In this document: piece after piece, positions 11,389 through 25,200 of the stretch
How positions within the stretch are numbered: position 1 is the first letter of the stretch
How the letters are laid out: every line of letters starts with the position of its first letter
Assembly: GCF_037042905.1 (NCBI RefSeq)
Contig: NC_087257.1
Span: 15,737,501 to 15,801,500, forward strand
DNA length: 64,000 nucleotides
Direction: 5' to 3'
DNA from: Lytechinus pictus
Taxonomy: Eukaryota; Echinodermata; Echinoidea; Temnopleuroida; Toxopneustidae
Notes under the pieces: model-generated
What the model was told of the DNA's origin: nothing
What the model saw: the letters and a program-made list of their open reading frames with translations, nothing else
Databases searched by the model: none
Program-made: the position numbers and the translations under genes

Positions 11389-11671
11389 GGAGCGTTGTGG
11401 CCCAGTGGATTAGTCTTCGGACTTTGAAACAGAGGGTCGTGGGTTCGAATCCCAGCCATGGCGTAATTTCCTTCAGCAAGAAACTGATCCACAGTGTGCT
11501 GCACTCAACCCAGGTGAGGTAAATGGGTACCGGTAGGAAGCAATTCCTTAATAAAAAGCTGTGTGCGCTATGAACGCCTAGCTTAGCCGGGTAATATAGG
11601 AGCGCCTTGAGCACCTAACAAGGTGGATATGTGCGCAATATAAATACCCTATATTATTATTATTATTATAA
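11389..11671 (+). mobile_element. tRNA-derived SINE
   Basis: The 5' region carries an A-box-like 'tggcccagtggattagt' and a perfect B-box-type 'gggttcgaatccc' (about 11441-11453), followed by 'agccatggcgtaatttcc'. It ends in an 'attatt' microsatellite (11653-11671). It has two other copies in the window (20096-20395 and 21350-21634) and a 3'-tail fragment near 16125. It is a SINE and not a functional tRNA gene, because the tRNA fold does not close after the B box. Confidence 0.8.
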
Positions 11672-12059
11672 TACTGGGGAGGGAGGGCGATCGCCCCATG
11701 AAGATATTGGGGGACAAACATATCGATTTGCTCCCCAAAGAATGTTGACACCGAGAAAATTCTACATGTTTCAATGCAAAAATAGGATGTCTGAAAAATC
11801 ATCGGAAAGTACTATAAAACCATTATATTAGACATTTGAATATATTATATTTGAAATTGTCAAATTTTGGACGCACTGTAGTGCAAACATTCTCACATGT
11901 CGACAATTTTGGAGTCTCTCCCCCCCCCCCTCCATCCGAAACATGCATCGACATCTCTGACTCTTAATTTAATTTACGTTGATAACTTCAGCCTCGGTCA
12001 GGGAGAATGTTGCTACCGAACCATTTTTTTTAAAGAGAGATATTTATCCTAACTTAGAT

Positions 12060-12500
12060 CCAAACTTTCAAGGTTGTGATAGAAATTCAACAAATAATCC
12101 AATCATGGTCAAAGTTCATTGACCCTATATGACCTTGACCTTCCTTTGTGATGTGACCTGAAACTTAGGCAGGATATTCAGTGATACACCATTACCCTTA
12201 TGTCTAAGTTCACAAACTTTTCAAGTTATGACGAAATCTCAAAACTTGGTTAAGATTTCGATGTTGATTCCCCCACCATGGTCTATGTCAGTGACTCCAA
12301 ATATGACCTTTGGTCATGTGACCTGAAACTCAGGCAGGATGTTTAGCAATACTTGATTACCCTTATGTCCAAGTTCATGAACTAGGTCCATATATATACT
12401 TTCTAATTTATTATGACATTTCAAAAACTTAACCTTAGTTAAGATTTCATGTTGACGACGCCGTCGTCGGTAAAGCGGCGCCGATAGTCTCGCTCTTATC
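12060..12500. repeat. 'gacctt' tandem repeat, left part of a split copy
   Basis: Two to three units of about 190 bp, with 'tgaccttgacc', 'gtgacctgaaactcaggcaggatgt' split over variants, 'cttatgtccaagttca' and 'gttatgacg'. They end in a GC-rich terminus 'gccgtcgtcgg..agcggcgcc' and 'gtctcgctct'. The last bases of this element ('tatgcaggcgagac') appear only at 13878-13891, after an inserted element. The same repeat family fills 34330-36165. Confidence 0.7.
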
Positions 12501-13877
12501 CAGTGCGTATCAACAAAAACAAAACGGGACAGTTTTGAAGTCTATCGAAATTTTGTTTTAAATTTTGATGACTTTATTTGATGTTAATAGATGCTCTTAG
12601 GACTTATCTTTAAAATGCCATTAAAAAAAAATGAGTTTCGTTCATTCCTGAGTGAACACGAAACGTTTTTAAAAGGCTTGCGCCAAATGGCACAAAATTG
12701 AAAAATATTGATCATCAGACTTCTTGCTAGTTTCTATTCAACTTGCTCTCATTTCTTTATTGCTGCATCAATTACGTTTAAACTTAGTAAATATGTTTCT
12801 AGGGTAATACCACATATGTAACCAAGAGACTGATGAGGTCGAAGGTCATCTAGGGGTGAAGAGGTAAATGATATGTGGTTATGTCCATCCTTTAAAAAAA
12901 AAGTTTTTGTTCAACTTGCTCTCATTTCTTTATTTCTGCATCAATTGTGTTCACACTTGGTACATATGACACTTCACTTGGGTAATACTACATGTGTATC
13001 CAAGAGGATAATGGGGTCAAAGGTCATCTAGGGGTTAAAAAATTATACATGTATTGCATATTTGAATTATCGCGAAATCAGGCGAGACTCATGATTCGCC
13101 AACCACCTTGCTCATTAAAATATGTTATCTTTTAGCATTGAATATTCTTTGATAAGTAAGAAAATCAAACTCTTTTGTCAACCTAAGCAAGAGGAGATTT
13201 CCATTATTAAAGGGAAAGCTTGTAATTTATCCATATCCTTTTATTAAGTGCAACAAAGGTTATGGTGCCTCTGAAAAAACATGAATCCTATTGTCAAGGG
13301 GACATTGATTCCTTGAACAAGTCAAATTGTGTGACTCATGTCTTTCAAAGGCACCATATCCTTTGCAGTACACAAAAAAAAAAGATTTGATTAAATAACA
13401 AGCTCTCCTACTCATAATGCGAATCCCCTTACTTGGGTTGAGAATATTTTTTACCTTTTACTTATGAAAAAAAAAAACACTGCTAAAAGATACCATATTA
13501 TACAACAGCACAATTCAAGTAAATGAGTAGATTTGTCAATGGATTTTGACAACATAATTCGAAAATTATGGTAAAGATGATAAATAAAAATTGAAGAAAG
13601 TTTGTTGATGAGATTCAGATTTATTTCCAACAGAACAAAGAATAAGCAATTAGCAAGAAGTCTGATGATCAACATTTTATGCCATTTGGCGCAAGCCTTT
13701 TTTTGAACCCCTGACAAAAGTTTTTTGGTGTTCGCTCAAGCATGAATGAAACTCATTTTTTTAAATAGCATTTGAGAGATAAGACATCAGAGCATCTATT
13801 AACATCAAAATAAAGACATCACAATTTGAAAAAAATTTAGACTTTTTAAAACTGTCCCGTTTTTTTTATACGCACTG
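12501..13877. mobile_element. 1.4-kb element with ~250-bp inverted termini, inserted in the 'gacctt' repeat
   Basis: The left end 'cagtgcgtat' (12501) followed by 'aaaacgggacagtttt' and the block 'gttaatagatgctct' is matched in reverse complement at the right (ending 'atacgcactg' at 13877). Similarity extends about 250 bp inward on each side ('ggcttgcgccaaatggca' is on both arms). The centre holds a tandem pair of about 165-bp units (12736-12902 and 12905-13040) sharing 'caacttgctctcatttc' and 'aaggtcatctagggg'. No coding frame is visible. The flanks rejoin to a sequence that is continuous at 36141-36165. Confidence 0.75.
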
Positions 13878-13892
13878 TATGCAGGCGAGACA

Positions 13893-16124
13893 AAAAACGG
13901 ATATAACCCAAAGCGGCCTTCAGTAATTAAAGACATAAATGGGGTGGATCAGACACCAAAACAGTTACAAAGAAAACAAGGGGGCAAATGAGGTAGATAA
14001 TATAAAGTCACAATGAAAAGAAACACCTCTTCGAGGGGGGGGGGGGCAATTTGACTAGAACATTTAATTTGATCGCTGTTGATTGGCAAAAATACCCCCG
14101 GCTGTAATGAAATTCCAGTAAGACACCCGAGATAAGACTCCATCTGATAACCATGGTATCTCCCGCCATCTCTGCAAATTCCCCCTCTCCCTCAGTCTCT
14201 CCGAGGCTCACGTTATTTATCCATCTTTCCTCATTCTTTTCTTTTTTCTCCATTTCACACCTGCATTTCCATCAGAGAAAGATAAAAAAAATCTACACCA
14301 TTGTTCTCAGTGCATGTGTAAGTGTGGGGAGAGAGAGAGAGATGGGGGGGGGGGGTCTATCAGCATACTTGCAGAAGTATAAAGAAGAGCAAAACGATTG
14401 AGATGAAATTGTACATGGAGGGAATGAAGAATGATTAAAATTACAAGATAGGGCAAAGATGGATAGGAAAGAAAAATGGTGCAAAGAACAAAAGGTATGT
14501 GGAGACAAAAAATTGGGGCAGTTGGAGAAAGTGAGAGGTAAAAATTGAGGGGAAAAGGTGACAGAAAAGGCAAGAACAGGTGGAGAATTGTAGTACGTTT
14601 TGAATGCAACAATATAAATGACTACGTCATCTCAAAATGCAGTTCATAAATACCTGCTAGTTCCAAAGCAGTGGTGGTTTTTCAAAATTTTATTCATTTT
14701 TTTTTAATTCACTTCCTTTGCCATTCTAATTGTACACATCATCGGGAGTAAAAAAAAACCACATAAATAAAGGGGGAAAAAAGGAAGAAATGCAAATATC
14801 TCATTTCATCAAGGTACAGGGGGGGGGGGCAAAATATAAAAATATGCCAAATATTCCATGACACAATAGGAGATAAATTTACACAAACATAATGAAACTC
14901 CAGTTTCAGTCACATTCTGAGAGGTTAATTTGTGAATGGCCGTCAAAACATAAAAATAAGAATATGAATGCAGCCTTAAACTTAATAATTACACTGCAGG
15001 TCACTAATATGAGAAGTAAGGCTGATGTATCAAACTGTATCTAAAACAAATACAGTATATAATAACTTGACTTTCAAAGTGTTCAATGTATTTCCTTGTA
15101 TTAATAGAGTGATTAACTCATGCCCAATGGAGCAATATCTGATTATTCAAAATAATAATAGTAAATGACACTGTCCAGTAATTTTCAATCAGCTGTCATG
15201 TTAGCAGAAATAAAAATATATGATATACATGTAACTATATCATATTGAGAGCATTGTAACACAGCATGGTAGAAGATAAATTATTTCACTTTTAAAGTAT
15301 TAACACTCAATAAAAAGGTAAATACATATTTGTTTATATGGGGGTTGTAAAAATAAGTAAAATAGTATACATCCTGTGAAAACAAGGAAAAACTCAATTT
15401 TTTTCTAGTACATGATCAATTATGGTGAAAAAAGTGTCCAAATTACATGTCAATTTTGATTGAGGTATGTATATGTTTTAAGTCTGTAACAGACTTGTTA
15501 AAGTAATATTGTATTCCTTGTGTACAATTACAATGAACATTATAGAGCCACACACATATAAACTTGTTCAATTATATAGGCATCATGATTTTCATATTTC
15601 TAGGGTGCTATTCCTTTGTATTGCTCAGTAAAATAGTTTAAAAAGGACGTGATATTCTGTTTAAAGCGTTCTGAGCTGAATTCGACATTCACATGTACAG
15701 GAAAAAAAAAAAGATGAATACAAAAGTTGAAGTCTTTGGAACTCCCTCTCCATACACCACACGAATACTGACAAGAAACATGTACTGACATTTCTAAACC
15801 AAATACATGCTACTGGGCAGAGACTGTTTCTGCATACAAACTGCTATAAAATTGTACAAAAAACAAACAAACAAAATGATTAGGTATGCTCTGTTTCCTG
15901 GAAATTCACCGAATAAGCTGCCAGTACTGCAAATATACATAAATAGTGATGATAATGATGTGATGCTTTCTTCACTCCCAAGTGTGTGTCCCTTTAAATC
16001 TCATTATTCTGATTCACTTGTAAGTATATGACGAGAGGTATTTCTGCTCCTAGAACAAACAAATGATAGACACTGATTTTTTGTACTGAATATACAATTA
16101 TATACATGTCAAATACAATTTTTT
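13893..16124. other. Non-coding stretch with several G-tracts
   Basis: No gene recognised. G-tracts occur at about 14036-14046, 14344-14355 (after a GA run) and 14820-14829. The sequence between 14900 and 16100 looks unique and AT-rich. Confidence 0.4.
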
Positions 16125-16217
16125 TTGTAACAATATCCAAGTCCTTTGGAAGAGCATAGAGACGTTATTTATGTGCTATGCGCTATACAAGAACTGACTA
16201 TTATTATTATTAAATAC
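16125..16217 (+). mobile_element. SINE 3'-tail fragment
   Basis: 'aatatccaagtcctttgga', 'gcatagagacgtt' and 'tatgcgctatacaagaac', ending in 'attattatta', match the tail of the SINE at 20296-20387. The tRNA-related 5' part is missing. Confidence 0.6.
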
Positions 16218-16325
16218 GAGCAACAGATGCATTGTGAGATTTCAAAAGTTTTATTCCAGGGCTCCGTTACATAGAGGGTTGCAATCACCGAGTGTGATGT
16301 GTACTTTATTCAAAACTCTGACCAA

Positions 16326-16597
16326 GGGCCCCGTCTTACAAAGAGTTATGGTTGATCCGATCAATCGTAACTATGGAAAACCAGCAACGTCAACATCTAA
16401 AATACATGTTTGTCCAAAATATTTTCTAGAAATGACGTATACTCATACATACACTGATTTCTTGACATTTCAGTATGCTTCTCTCTGTTTTCAAAGGACA
16501 TTGAGCAATTTTCCGGAAGAAAAAGTTATAACATTTATGGATTTCCATATACTTGAGACTGATCGGATCAATCGTAACTCTTTGTAAGACGGGGCCC
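16326..16597. mobile_element. MITE, family 'gggccccgtcttacaaag', copy 1
   Basis: The inverted ends run from 'gggccccgtcttacaaagag' (left) to its reverse complement (right), continuing inward through 'gatccgatcaatcgtaac'. This gives more than 30 bp of TIR around a short AT-rich middle, 272 bp in total. A second copy lies at 47164-47425. Confidence 0.75.
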
Positions 16598-16655
16598 AGG
16601 AAACCATCAGAGTAGTTGTTTCATATTTAAAATTCATCACAAACCTTTTTGTTAA

Positions 16656-16828
16656 AGGGGCCCATTTCATAAAGCTGTTCGTAAGTTAAGAACGACTTCA
16701 AGAACGACTGAAGATCCTTTCTTGTGGTAAATGATATTCACCTTTAAGTGTTCATTGGTGATTATGGCACATAAGAAAGGTTCACCAGTCGTGCTTAACT
16801 TACGAACAGCTTTATGAAACACTCTCCT
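16656..16828. mobile_element. MITE, family 'tttcataaagctgttcg', copy 1
   Basis: Inverted ends 'tttcataaagctgttcgtaa' (left) and the matching 'ttacgaacagctttatgaaa' (right) surround about 110 bp. Inside, 'gaacgact' and 'agtcgtgc' continue the pairing. A second copy is at 46311-46483. Confidence 0.75.
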
Positions 16829-18938
16829 CGGCTCCAAACTCTTTGCATTAAAAACAAAAACGAAAATGAAAACATAACCAGCAGTCGTGCAAAACAGCTG
16901 CTTACAAAATACAATAGAAAACAAATAATCAGAGTTAAATAGTCCGATTCTGGAAACACACAGATGGGTTATTGACATCCAGAAGGCATTAACGCAAACA
17001 TTTATTTTTTTAGTTTAGAGATACTTCATGATTTTGGTGATCTAGTTGATTTGCTTCGCCAGTGATTGGAAGCTGAATGAAGATATGGCTTCATGATTTT
17101 CAGTATCTGCAGAAGTTGCTTTAAAATTTGATTTAAAAATATTTTAAAACTTTGTTAAAAAGTAACTTATCCTCCTCCTGTTAGTATACCCTTGATATGC
17201 ACATGTAATTCAAACCATTAATTGTACAATCAAATGTATAAAAAAAAAAAAAAAAAGGGAAAAATCCTGAAGATCACTAATCAATATTCTGTAATTTTAT
17301 AAAAAGAAAGGGTACGATAAAAAAAAAGTGAGAATAGCCAATAACAAACAGTATAATACATTATAGATATCGTAATTTTTTTTCCATTACCTCTTCGAAT
17401 TTATGCTGTCATTTTCTCTTAGAGGTCTAAACCGCAAATGTACCTCAACCTCACCACGTGAAAAAATGTACATTACAAAGCACCTTTTTTTCTATAGAAA
17501 TATTAATTAATCAGAGAAAAATTATTCCGTCATGAATTTTTGATATGTCAGAGGAATTCATTTCCTCAAAATGAAGCAATATACATTTATATCAATTTCA
17601 ATTTCTAAAACATTATCAAACCAACATTCAAGGCCCCCAACCATAAAAAAAAATATTCGAGCAGACTACATTTGGGACCTTCTGCCTGGCTAAAAAAGAA
17701 AAGACACCAGCTAACATTTTACATCATAATTTCCAACATTTGACATCCTTATTTCTATACACAAAATGTACAAATAACAATATCTCAAACATTTCTTCTG
17801 CCAGACCAAACTTTTTCATGGATTTAAAAAAGATGCATTCTATAAGCCGGTCACACGACATTTGCTCCTACAACAATTGCTCTCGGCTTAATATCATCTA
17901 AGATGTAGGGTTAGGGTTAGGATCGCAATAGGGTTTTATGTTAGGTTCATGAGAGGGTATAGTGTGTAAACCCAGGGTTGAAGTTGGTCATTCAATTAGT
18001 GTGTGGATTCAGAGCAGAGCAATTGTCGCAGGACCAAATGTCATGGAACCGTGCAAAGCCTGCCTCATACTAAGCAATCTGCAGCACAAAGAGTTACAAC
18101 CAAACGCAAAACCAAATTTTAAACGCAACTTGATTTCAGCCAACCTGGAAGTGGGTATTTTGGATTTGGGATTGATTTTTCGAGCTACCTACAATGTTGC
18201 ATACAACAACTTGGTAGTACTTTGCTCTGAAAATTACAAAATTCATTAGATTAAATACAATACATACAAAAATGTGCTCGATGCAGATTGCATAGTTTGA
18301 GGCAGGCTTTAGAAAGCACATACATGTATCTGGTGGTCTATCCAAAAAAAAAAAAAAAGAATACCATTTGGTAGATCCATTAAAAGAGAGAGAGAGAGAT
18401 ACAGTGCCATTTCATGGAACTCTAATAACTTACACTGTGGGTTATTGAACACTGCAAAATTTCCCATCACATTGAATTGAAATCCAGTTGTTTTAAAATA
18501 CATTTTCAGCGGAATCCCTAGTCTAATTTATAAATCAAAATAACAATATATCACTGAAATTGTAAATTATTTGTCAGAATACCAATATTAATAGCTATTT
18601 TTTGTATTTGTAACCTATATAAAGTTCCATGAAGTGACCTACGCATTGTAGACTCTTTAAATACACTATAGGTGGAAACAATTGGGTTAGTGTACAGAAT
18701 AAATTGTTGCCTGACTGACATGAGGGCATTAGGATGCATACATGTACGTCGATTCCCATTCCTGATATTCAAGCAGGAGGGTGTTAACTCACTTATGCAA
18801 AGAACATTTGGCATTTTGCGTAGTGCGCAACTGAGCTAATGCTCTCATGCCAGCTGTGCCGGAATCGAAAAATCGCCGCACATGCCCATCCTTCCACCCT
18901 TCCATTGGCCAGGCAACAAAATATCATTATAGCCTCTA
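16829..18938. other. Probable 3' UTR and flank of the dsRBD gene
   Basis: This stretch follows the stop codon of the minus-strand dsRBD gene. I see no other gene. An AATAAA on the minus strand is readable near 17000, but I cannot say which site is used. Confidence 0.35.
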
Positions 18939-19231
18939 TCAGCGGGGTTCGGCTTTAATGCGCATCTGTCCGTTCGACTCGGCACTCGCCTTGGGCGGCG
19001 CAGGCACTTTCGTCGCCATGACCTTCAAGTACTGCAGTGCATTGTGGGATGCCGTTTCCATGGCGTCGTTGCGGGAGAGGCCGTTGGCGAAGCAGACGGT
19101 GACGGGTGCGGTGTGGAGCCTGACGAAGCACTGGTAGTGGCCGGCCTTGGTCTGCTCCTCGATGGGGACGTGCTCCACTTTGAAGGATTGCTCCTGGCCA
19201 AGGTCTTGGAGCATGCTGGAGTAGGAGGGAT
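18939..19231 (-). CDS. dsRBD gene, terminal exon 5 (dsRBD3)
   Basis: Acceptor 'cctctctag|at'. It encodes about residues 208-304, with SSMLQDLGQEQSF, the CFVRLHT strand, the VCFANG strand and the C-terminal helix ALQYLKVM, then a 24-residue tail ending IKAEPR and a TGA stop. Confidence 0.9.
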
Positions 19232-22200
19232 CTAGAGAGGGGTGGAATGTAGAGGTGTTCAAGTTGAAAATATTAACTCTTTGTATATTTTGACGTTATA
19301 AAAGGAATTCAGAGCTTCCTTTGACACCTGAATGAAACACAATGATTTAATGACCAAGAAAACAAACTGGGCGAGTAAAGAATCAATGCAATTAGTCCTT
19401 ACATGTAGTGATGTATAACCAAAATGGAATTTTATTGTACATTTCACAAATTGCTTTGTTATTCCAAGCCGACTTTGGTGAAAAACAACACACACACAAA
19501 CACAAAAACAGTTCTGCTCTCAGATAGACTAGCCGTTTTGCCTTTTTACAGGAAACTAATATTTTGCTTCTTCCTTAATTTTGTCAAATTCTAAATGTTA
19601 GGAACCAGGCCATTAATACATTGACTTCAATAGGGCTAATTATGTATTCATGAGGTCATTTCTCAGGCCCCCATAGACCAATTCCCATCAAATTTTGAAA
19701 GTTGGAGTTTTTCATCATGCTCTACCAAAATATGGTATAAAAAAACACTGAAATGCAAAAAAAAGTTTTTTGTAACGTCATCACTTCGGTACTCTATTGT
19801 CGCCACGGCAAATGTTACGGAACCGTGCAGAATACTTACCTGGGAAATTGAGAGCGTTCATTTTGAGGCTACGGATGAAGTTGCCTTCAGCTTGAGGTAG
19901 ATTTTTGATGGCAAGTCGATGAGGCCCAGGCATCTTCGGGTGCTTTTGCTTGAAAATTGAAGGAAAAAAAAGATAAACACACAAAGTTATTATCATGAAA
20001 TCATCCTGCTTAGGAATCTAGCATTAAAAAATTTGATTGATTTGTTTGTATTGCGGAATGTCAACTAGCTCAACAAAGGCAATTTGGACCACCATGGAGC
20101 GTTGTGGCCCTGTGGATTAGTCTCCGGACTTTGAAACAAAGGGTTGTGGGTTCAAATCCCAGCCATGGCGTAGTTTCCTTCAGCAAAAAAAATTATTCTC
20201 ATTGTAATGCACTCGGGTGAGGTTAATAGGTACCTGGCAGGAATTTATTCCTTGAAATGTACTGAGCGCTGGAAGGCTGCTTGAGTTACAGCCAGGTAAT
20301 AATATCCAAGTCCTTTGGAAGCGCATAGAGACGTTTTTCATAATGTGATATGCGCTATAAAAGAACTGTCTATTATTATTATTATCACATATCACGTAGG
20401 AGATTTCATATTGGCTTTCATAACACCTCCCCCCTCCATCAGTCGTTTATAAACCTGAAATGGATGGGTTAGCACCATACCGTAAGTCAAGGTATTGTAC
20501 TTCATTTTTTTGCAACTGTTACATTACTCATGCAAAAACACCCAACCCTTTCCCACATTTTTATGATGATGTGAGGTTGCATACTGAGCTTCAGGAGACA
20601 CATTTTTACATGTAATCCTCAGGCGAAAAATTTATAATAAAAAAAAAACATCCAAGAGCTACTCTTTGAGTTCACCAGTCAAAATTACTACATAGTAATT
20701 TTTTTTTTTTTAGTTGCCAGGGCTCTTGGGGCATTTTGGGGCAAAAAAGCCCAAAGCTCCCACATATTATATTTCCATTGGTACCCCTCTGGAAAAATAA
20801 TCTGGTTTCATAAACCTTCGAATTTCATTAATTCATATTCTGACCGAAGGTAGGAGATAGATTAAATCTTAAAGAAATGGCAATTTGTAAATTTCACTTT
20901 TAAATACCCAACACCTATTTGTGATCAGGCAACATTAAAATTCACAAAAAAGAAAAAAAAAAACATCATTAGTTAAAAATCCTATCTAAAAGAGGATATT
21001 CTTAGCCGTAAAATGATGTTTGACTTGCTAACTGTCTTTACAGATCAGCTCACTTCCATATACATGTACCAGATACTTTTGATAAAAATGATAAATAAGG
21101 GATTAAAGTTTACCGATCTATTGGAATACACTTTATGCACTTCCCCTTCCACCATTGTGCAGAGGTTGACAAAGGGATTACAAATCAATGAAGTTTCACA
21201 AAAGAAGTCCTTGAATTACCCAAAAGTTGGCACACTAATTAAGCACATCCTAATCATTGTCAAGAATAAGTAGCAATGCAAGAGCTTCTACATTCTTGGA
21301 AGCAAAGTGGTGATTTGTCTCATTACATTTTGGTTCAGACATCTCTTGATATTAATAATAATAGGCATAATATATAGCGCCATCGATCTAGAAATATTCC
21401 ATTCCGAGGCGCGTTGTTATTATCATTATAACCCCGGCTTTAGCTCGAGCTGCCTTTCAGCGCTCATGCATTCAAGGAATTAATCCTGCCGGATACCCAT
21501 TCGCCTCACCTGGGTTGAGTGCAGCACAATGTGGATAAATTTCTTGCTGAAGGTAATTACGCCATGGCTGGGATTCGAACCCACGACCCTCTGTTTCAAA
21601 GTCAGAAGACTAATCCACTGGGCCAAAATGCTCCATGATCCAATACTCACTTGGTCTACCTGTTATTAATACCTTGGTCACATTTGATCTACGGCGGCCG
21701 TACGGCGAGTCCAAAACAGCCGTTTTGTTAATTTTAATTCAAACCACCTATATGCAGCTGGTACAAAAAATGTTAAAACGACTGTTTTCAACTCGCCGTA
21801 CGGCCGCCGTAGATCAAATGTGACCAAGGTATAAGTCTCATGTCTAGATGGTCTAATTACTGCTTGGTCATCTTATTAATTTGTATTTTGTCAAGTCAAA
21901 AATTGATTCAAGAAGAGTTCATCATGTATTGGTGTTAGAGAAATTGGATAATACGCAGAATAGGCAGAAATTGGAAGATAGGCATATGATTAAACCAAAT
22001 ATTCAGACTAGGAATACAGCATGCGGGATGGACAAAATGAAATAAAACAAAGTGGGTGTAGACCGAATGGCAATTTACCATTCTACCAATTGTTCCCTTT
22101 TTCTGTACCATATTTTATGCATGAACATTCATCCTTCTAAAGGACATCAGAGAAAGCATCATGACATTGCATATTTGGCAAATTAGACCATCTGATCATT

Positions 22201-25200
22201 AGACTGAATTACAGGCTACATAATGGTGGAACCAAACAGCAATTAAACCAAATTGACATAAGATCAAGTGGATACTGGTTGCCATGTCAGGCAAGGCACC
22301 ATTGCCTTGTTTTGACGTCACTGTGCATATCACATACATTTTGCTCTTTTTCAATGGAAATGTTCCTTTGTTACTTGCTTCCTTCTACATAGTGAAAACA
22401 AAATAATCTGCTTCCAGATAGAACTTAATACACTGGAGCAGCTTCTTTAATAAGTTCTTGACAGATACATGTAGTGTTACCACTTCAACCATTTCAATGA
22501 AAAAACAAGAAGAAAATTCTGCAATACCTTAGGCTTTCTGTTGATGAGGCCAGGGTTGATGTCAGCGGGCAGCTTATGAAGGACTTCCAGCATGGTGGTA
22601 GCAGCCGCTCGTTTTGCAAGGCGTTTACTCTGATCAACACCTGTACAGAAAAAGATAGAAATTTCTGTCAAAACTTAGGCAAATTTTCTTCAAAGAAGAA
22701 TGTAGATGAAGAGCAAACAAATATGCAATTTCAATCCAACATTATGTACTACAAGTAGAAAAACTATTTGTCTCTTTGGTCAGTAGTCTAAAGTTTTAAA
22801 TTTTGTTGTTGTTCTTGTTAAATGGAGTTGGCCTAACCCACCTCACAGGAATCACCATTAAACCCTACCAGTACCCCACTTTGCATGATCCTGTGTATCC
22901 TCTGTCATAAACCAACCCTTCTACTCTCTTCCTCTACTTGCTTCTTCCATGAATTACAAACATGTTATGTACCACAGAATAAAAGGAATTCCATATGCCA
23001 GAAATATAACGACAGGGGTGTGAGTGGTCACAAATAAAAAGATCTGAAAAAAGCTGAAGAGTGTTATAAAAAAAAAGTCTGAAATAGAAAGAGCTCCCAT
23101 ACTTTTTACAGAGGAAAGCTGAAAATAGGCTGAAATTAAGCTAAAAAAAAAAAAAAAAAAAAATCTGAAATCAGCTAAAAATCTGAACTCTCACACCCCT
23201 GATATTGACTTCACCTACATGTACATGTAGGTCAAGCATAAGCAATGACTTTGACTATGACAGTTGGGATATTTTGTATAATAAGCCAGCCAGCCAGCCA
23301 TTATTATTATTATAATAATTTTTTTTTTTTTTTTGGGGGGGGGGGGAGGGTTGCATGCAGATACTCCAGGCCAGAGCAACAGAATGATAAAGACAGGACA
23401 TTGGGGTTTCTGGGCATTTCTATCATTCTTTAATTTCCAGGTAAGTGTAAAGTCAAATTTGACTCTTCTAAAGAAACGCTGGCTGGGTCTGTACATGTAC
23501 ACTCAATGGAAGCAGTCATCATTACAAACCTTGCTCCTTGTACTTGTCGACGGAAACGGCAATGACAAAACGTCTGTTGTGTGGTGGTCCGCTCTCCTCC
23601 AAGGCGTCGTATTCTGGCTTCCTCCATCCTAGAAGTGTTACCAACTCCTGCAGCTCACCCACAGGGTTGTCTTTCAGAGACCTGGGGTGTTAAATAAAGA
23701 GATAGGATTGGTTTTTATGATTAAAATTCATTGTAACTATTTTGCTTTTTTTTTCCCATAGACTTACAATTACAGTATTGCTCAGAATAAAGTAGACACA
23801 TTACCGCCCTGTACTGCGTAAGTCGATGTGAAATCGGGTCTCGCAGTACTACATGTACCACCAGCAGATTCCCATCGGCGGTAGTCATGTGACCAGCCAG
23901 CTCAGACAGAAATAACCATGGTAATGTACCACAAGATTTTTATAGGAAAATTTCGTGAATTTTTACTGCGGTAATTACCCCCAACCTTCGCCGAAAGAGG
24001 GACGGATGTTTATTTTGTAGGGAATCATATGTTGTGATAAATGTAAACTCTGGTACAGGAACAACAAAAAAGTTATTTTGGGCTACTTCATTCCATAATT
24101 TGAACCTGAAGTCTAATGAAAATTCTGATGATTATTTCATGATTACTTCCATGTTAATAGCTCAATGTCCATCTCCAATTTTTCACATTTTGGAGCTCCT
24201 ACTTTACTAATGAAATCCATATGGTACTTACATGTACATGTATGATAGTATACAAAAACAAATTCTGTCAGGAACACATCAAGCATTCCACAACTGAATG
24301 AAATTTAACATATATGCCAGTCATTTTCTTAATGTCTGGACCTTTGAAAGAAGCTAAAATACATTAAAGTCTTGCATGTGCTTTACAATAAAAAGCCTGA
24401 CGAGGCCTGAAATGGGAAGACAGCATTGTCTGAAATTGGGTAAAATTCCCGAGGTAAAAACATGCATCTCTCAATTAATTTGGCTGAATGTACATGTACA
24501 TGTATGTACATGTAATTGTCAATGCAATGTGCTTTTAATAAGTTTGGATAAATCATCAAACCCATTAATATCTAGGATGATTAAGTGACGGTGAGCAATA
24601 TGTCTGAAAGTGTAGGAGTTTGCTTCTGCGTCTCTAATAGCGAAATTGTTTATGCCTACATGTAGCTGCCATTATCTATTTGCCACCACATACATGTACA
24701 TACTCCTGTGTGCAACATTAATCTTAGTATGCAACCTTGGAAAGGGGTTCTGCATAAACTCTCCTTAATCAACTTGTAATGAAAAATAAAAATGTGTAGC
24801 AATACCATAGAAATAAAAATTATCCTGAAATAGCATTGTTTTTATGTATGATATCCTATATCTAACTAAACATGTACAATCTACATTCAAGTTCTTGTTA
24901 AAAATGTATGCCTATTTTATCTATTTTTAAAGATAGTTTATTCTAAAGATGTTATCCATTTAGCTTTCATTATACCAATGTCAAGTCTTGAAGGTAAATA
25001 CCTGTACTGACCAAACAGAAACGTTGTTAGGCTCACAATGCGCTAAGAGAGGTCCTGTTATAACCGGTAACGTGGCAGCGATGCCTAATGTTACAACAAT
25101 CCATTTCTTACACATTGAAATAAATATTTTGATTTCACAATCCCAAAGATGTGACTGGGCTTAATGTTTATAGCGCTCTGTTAGGCTAACAATGAGCCTT

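Noticed and set aside
11430-11455. tRNA gene suggested by the B box gggttcgaatccc
   Set aside because: Part of a SINE: no closed acceptor stem, long unrelated tail, several copies in the window.
14008-14612. Overlapping Ser/Pro/Leu-rich ORFs
   Set aside because: Driven by CT/GA-rich and G-tract sequence; no domain and no splice context.
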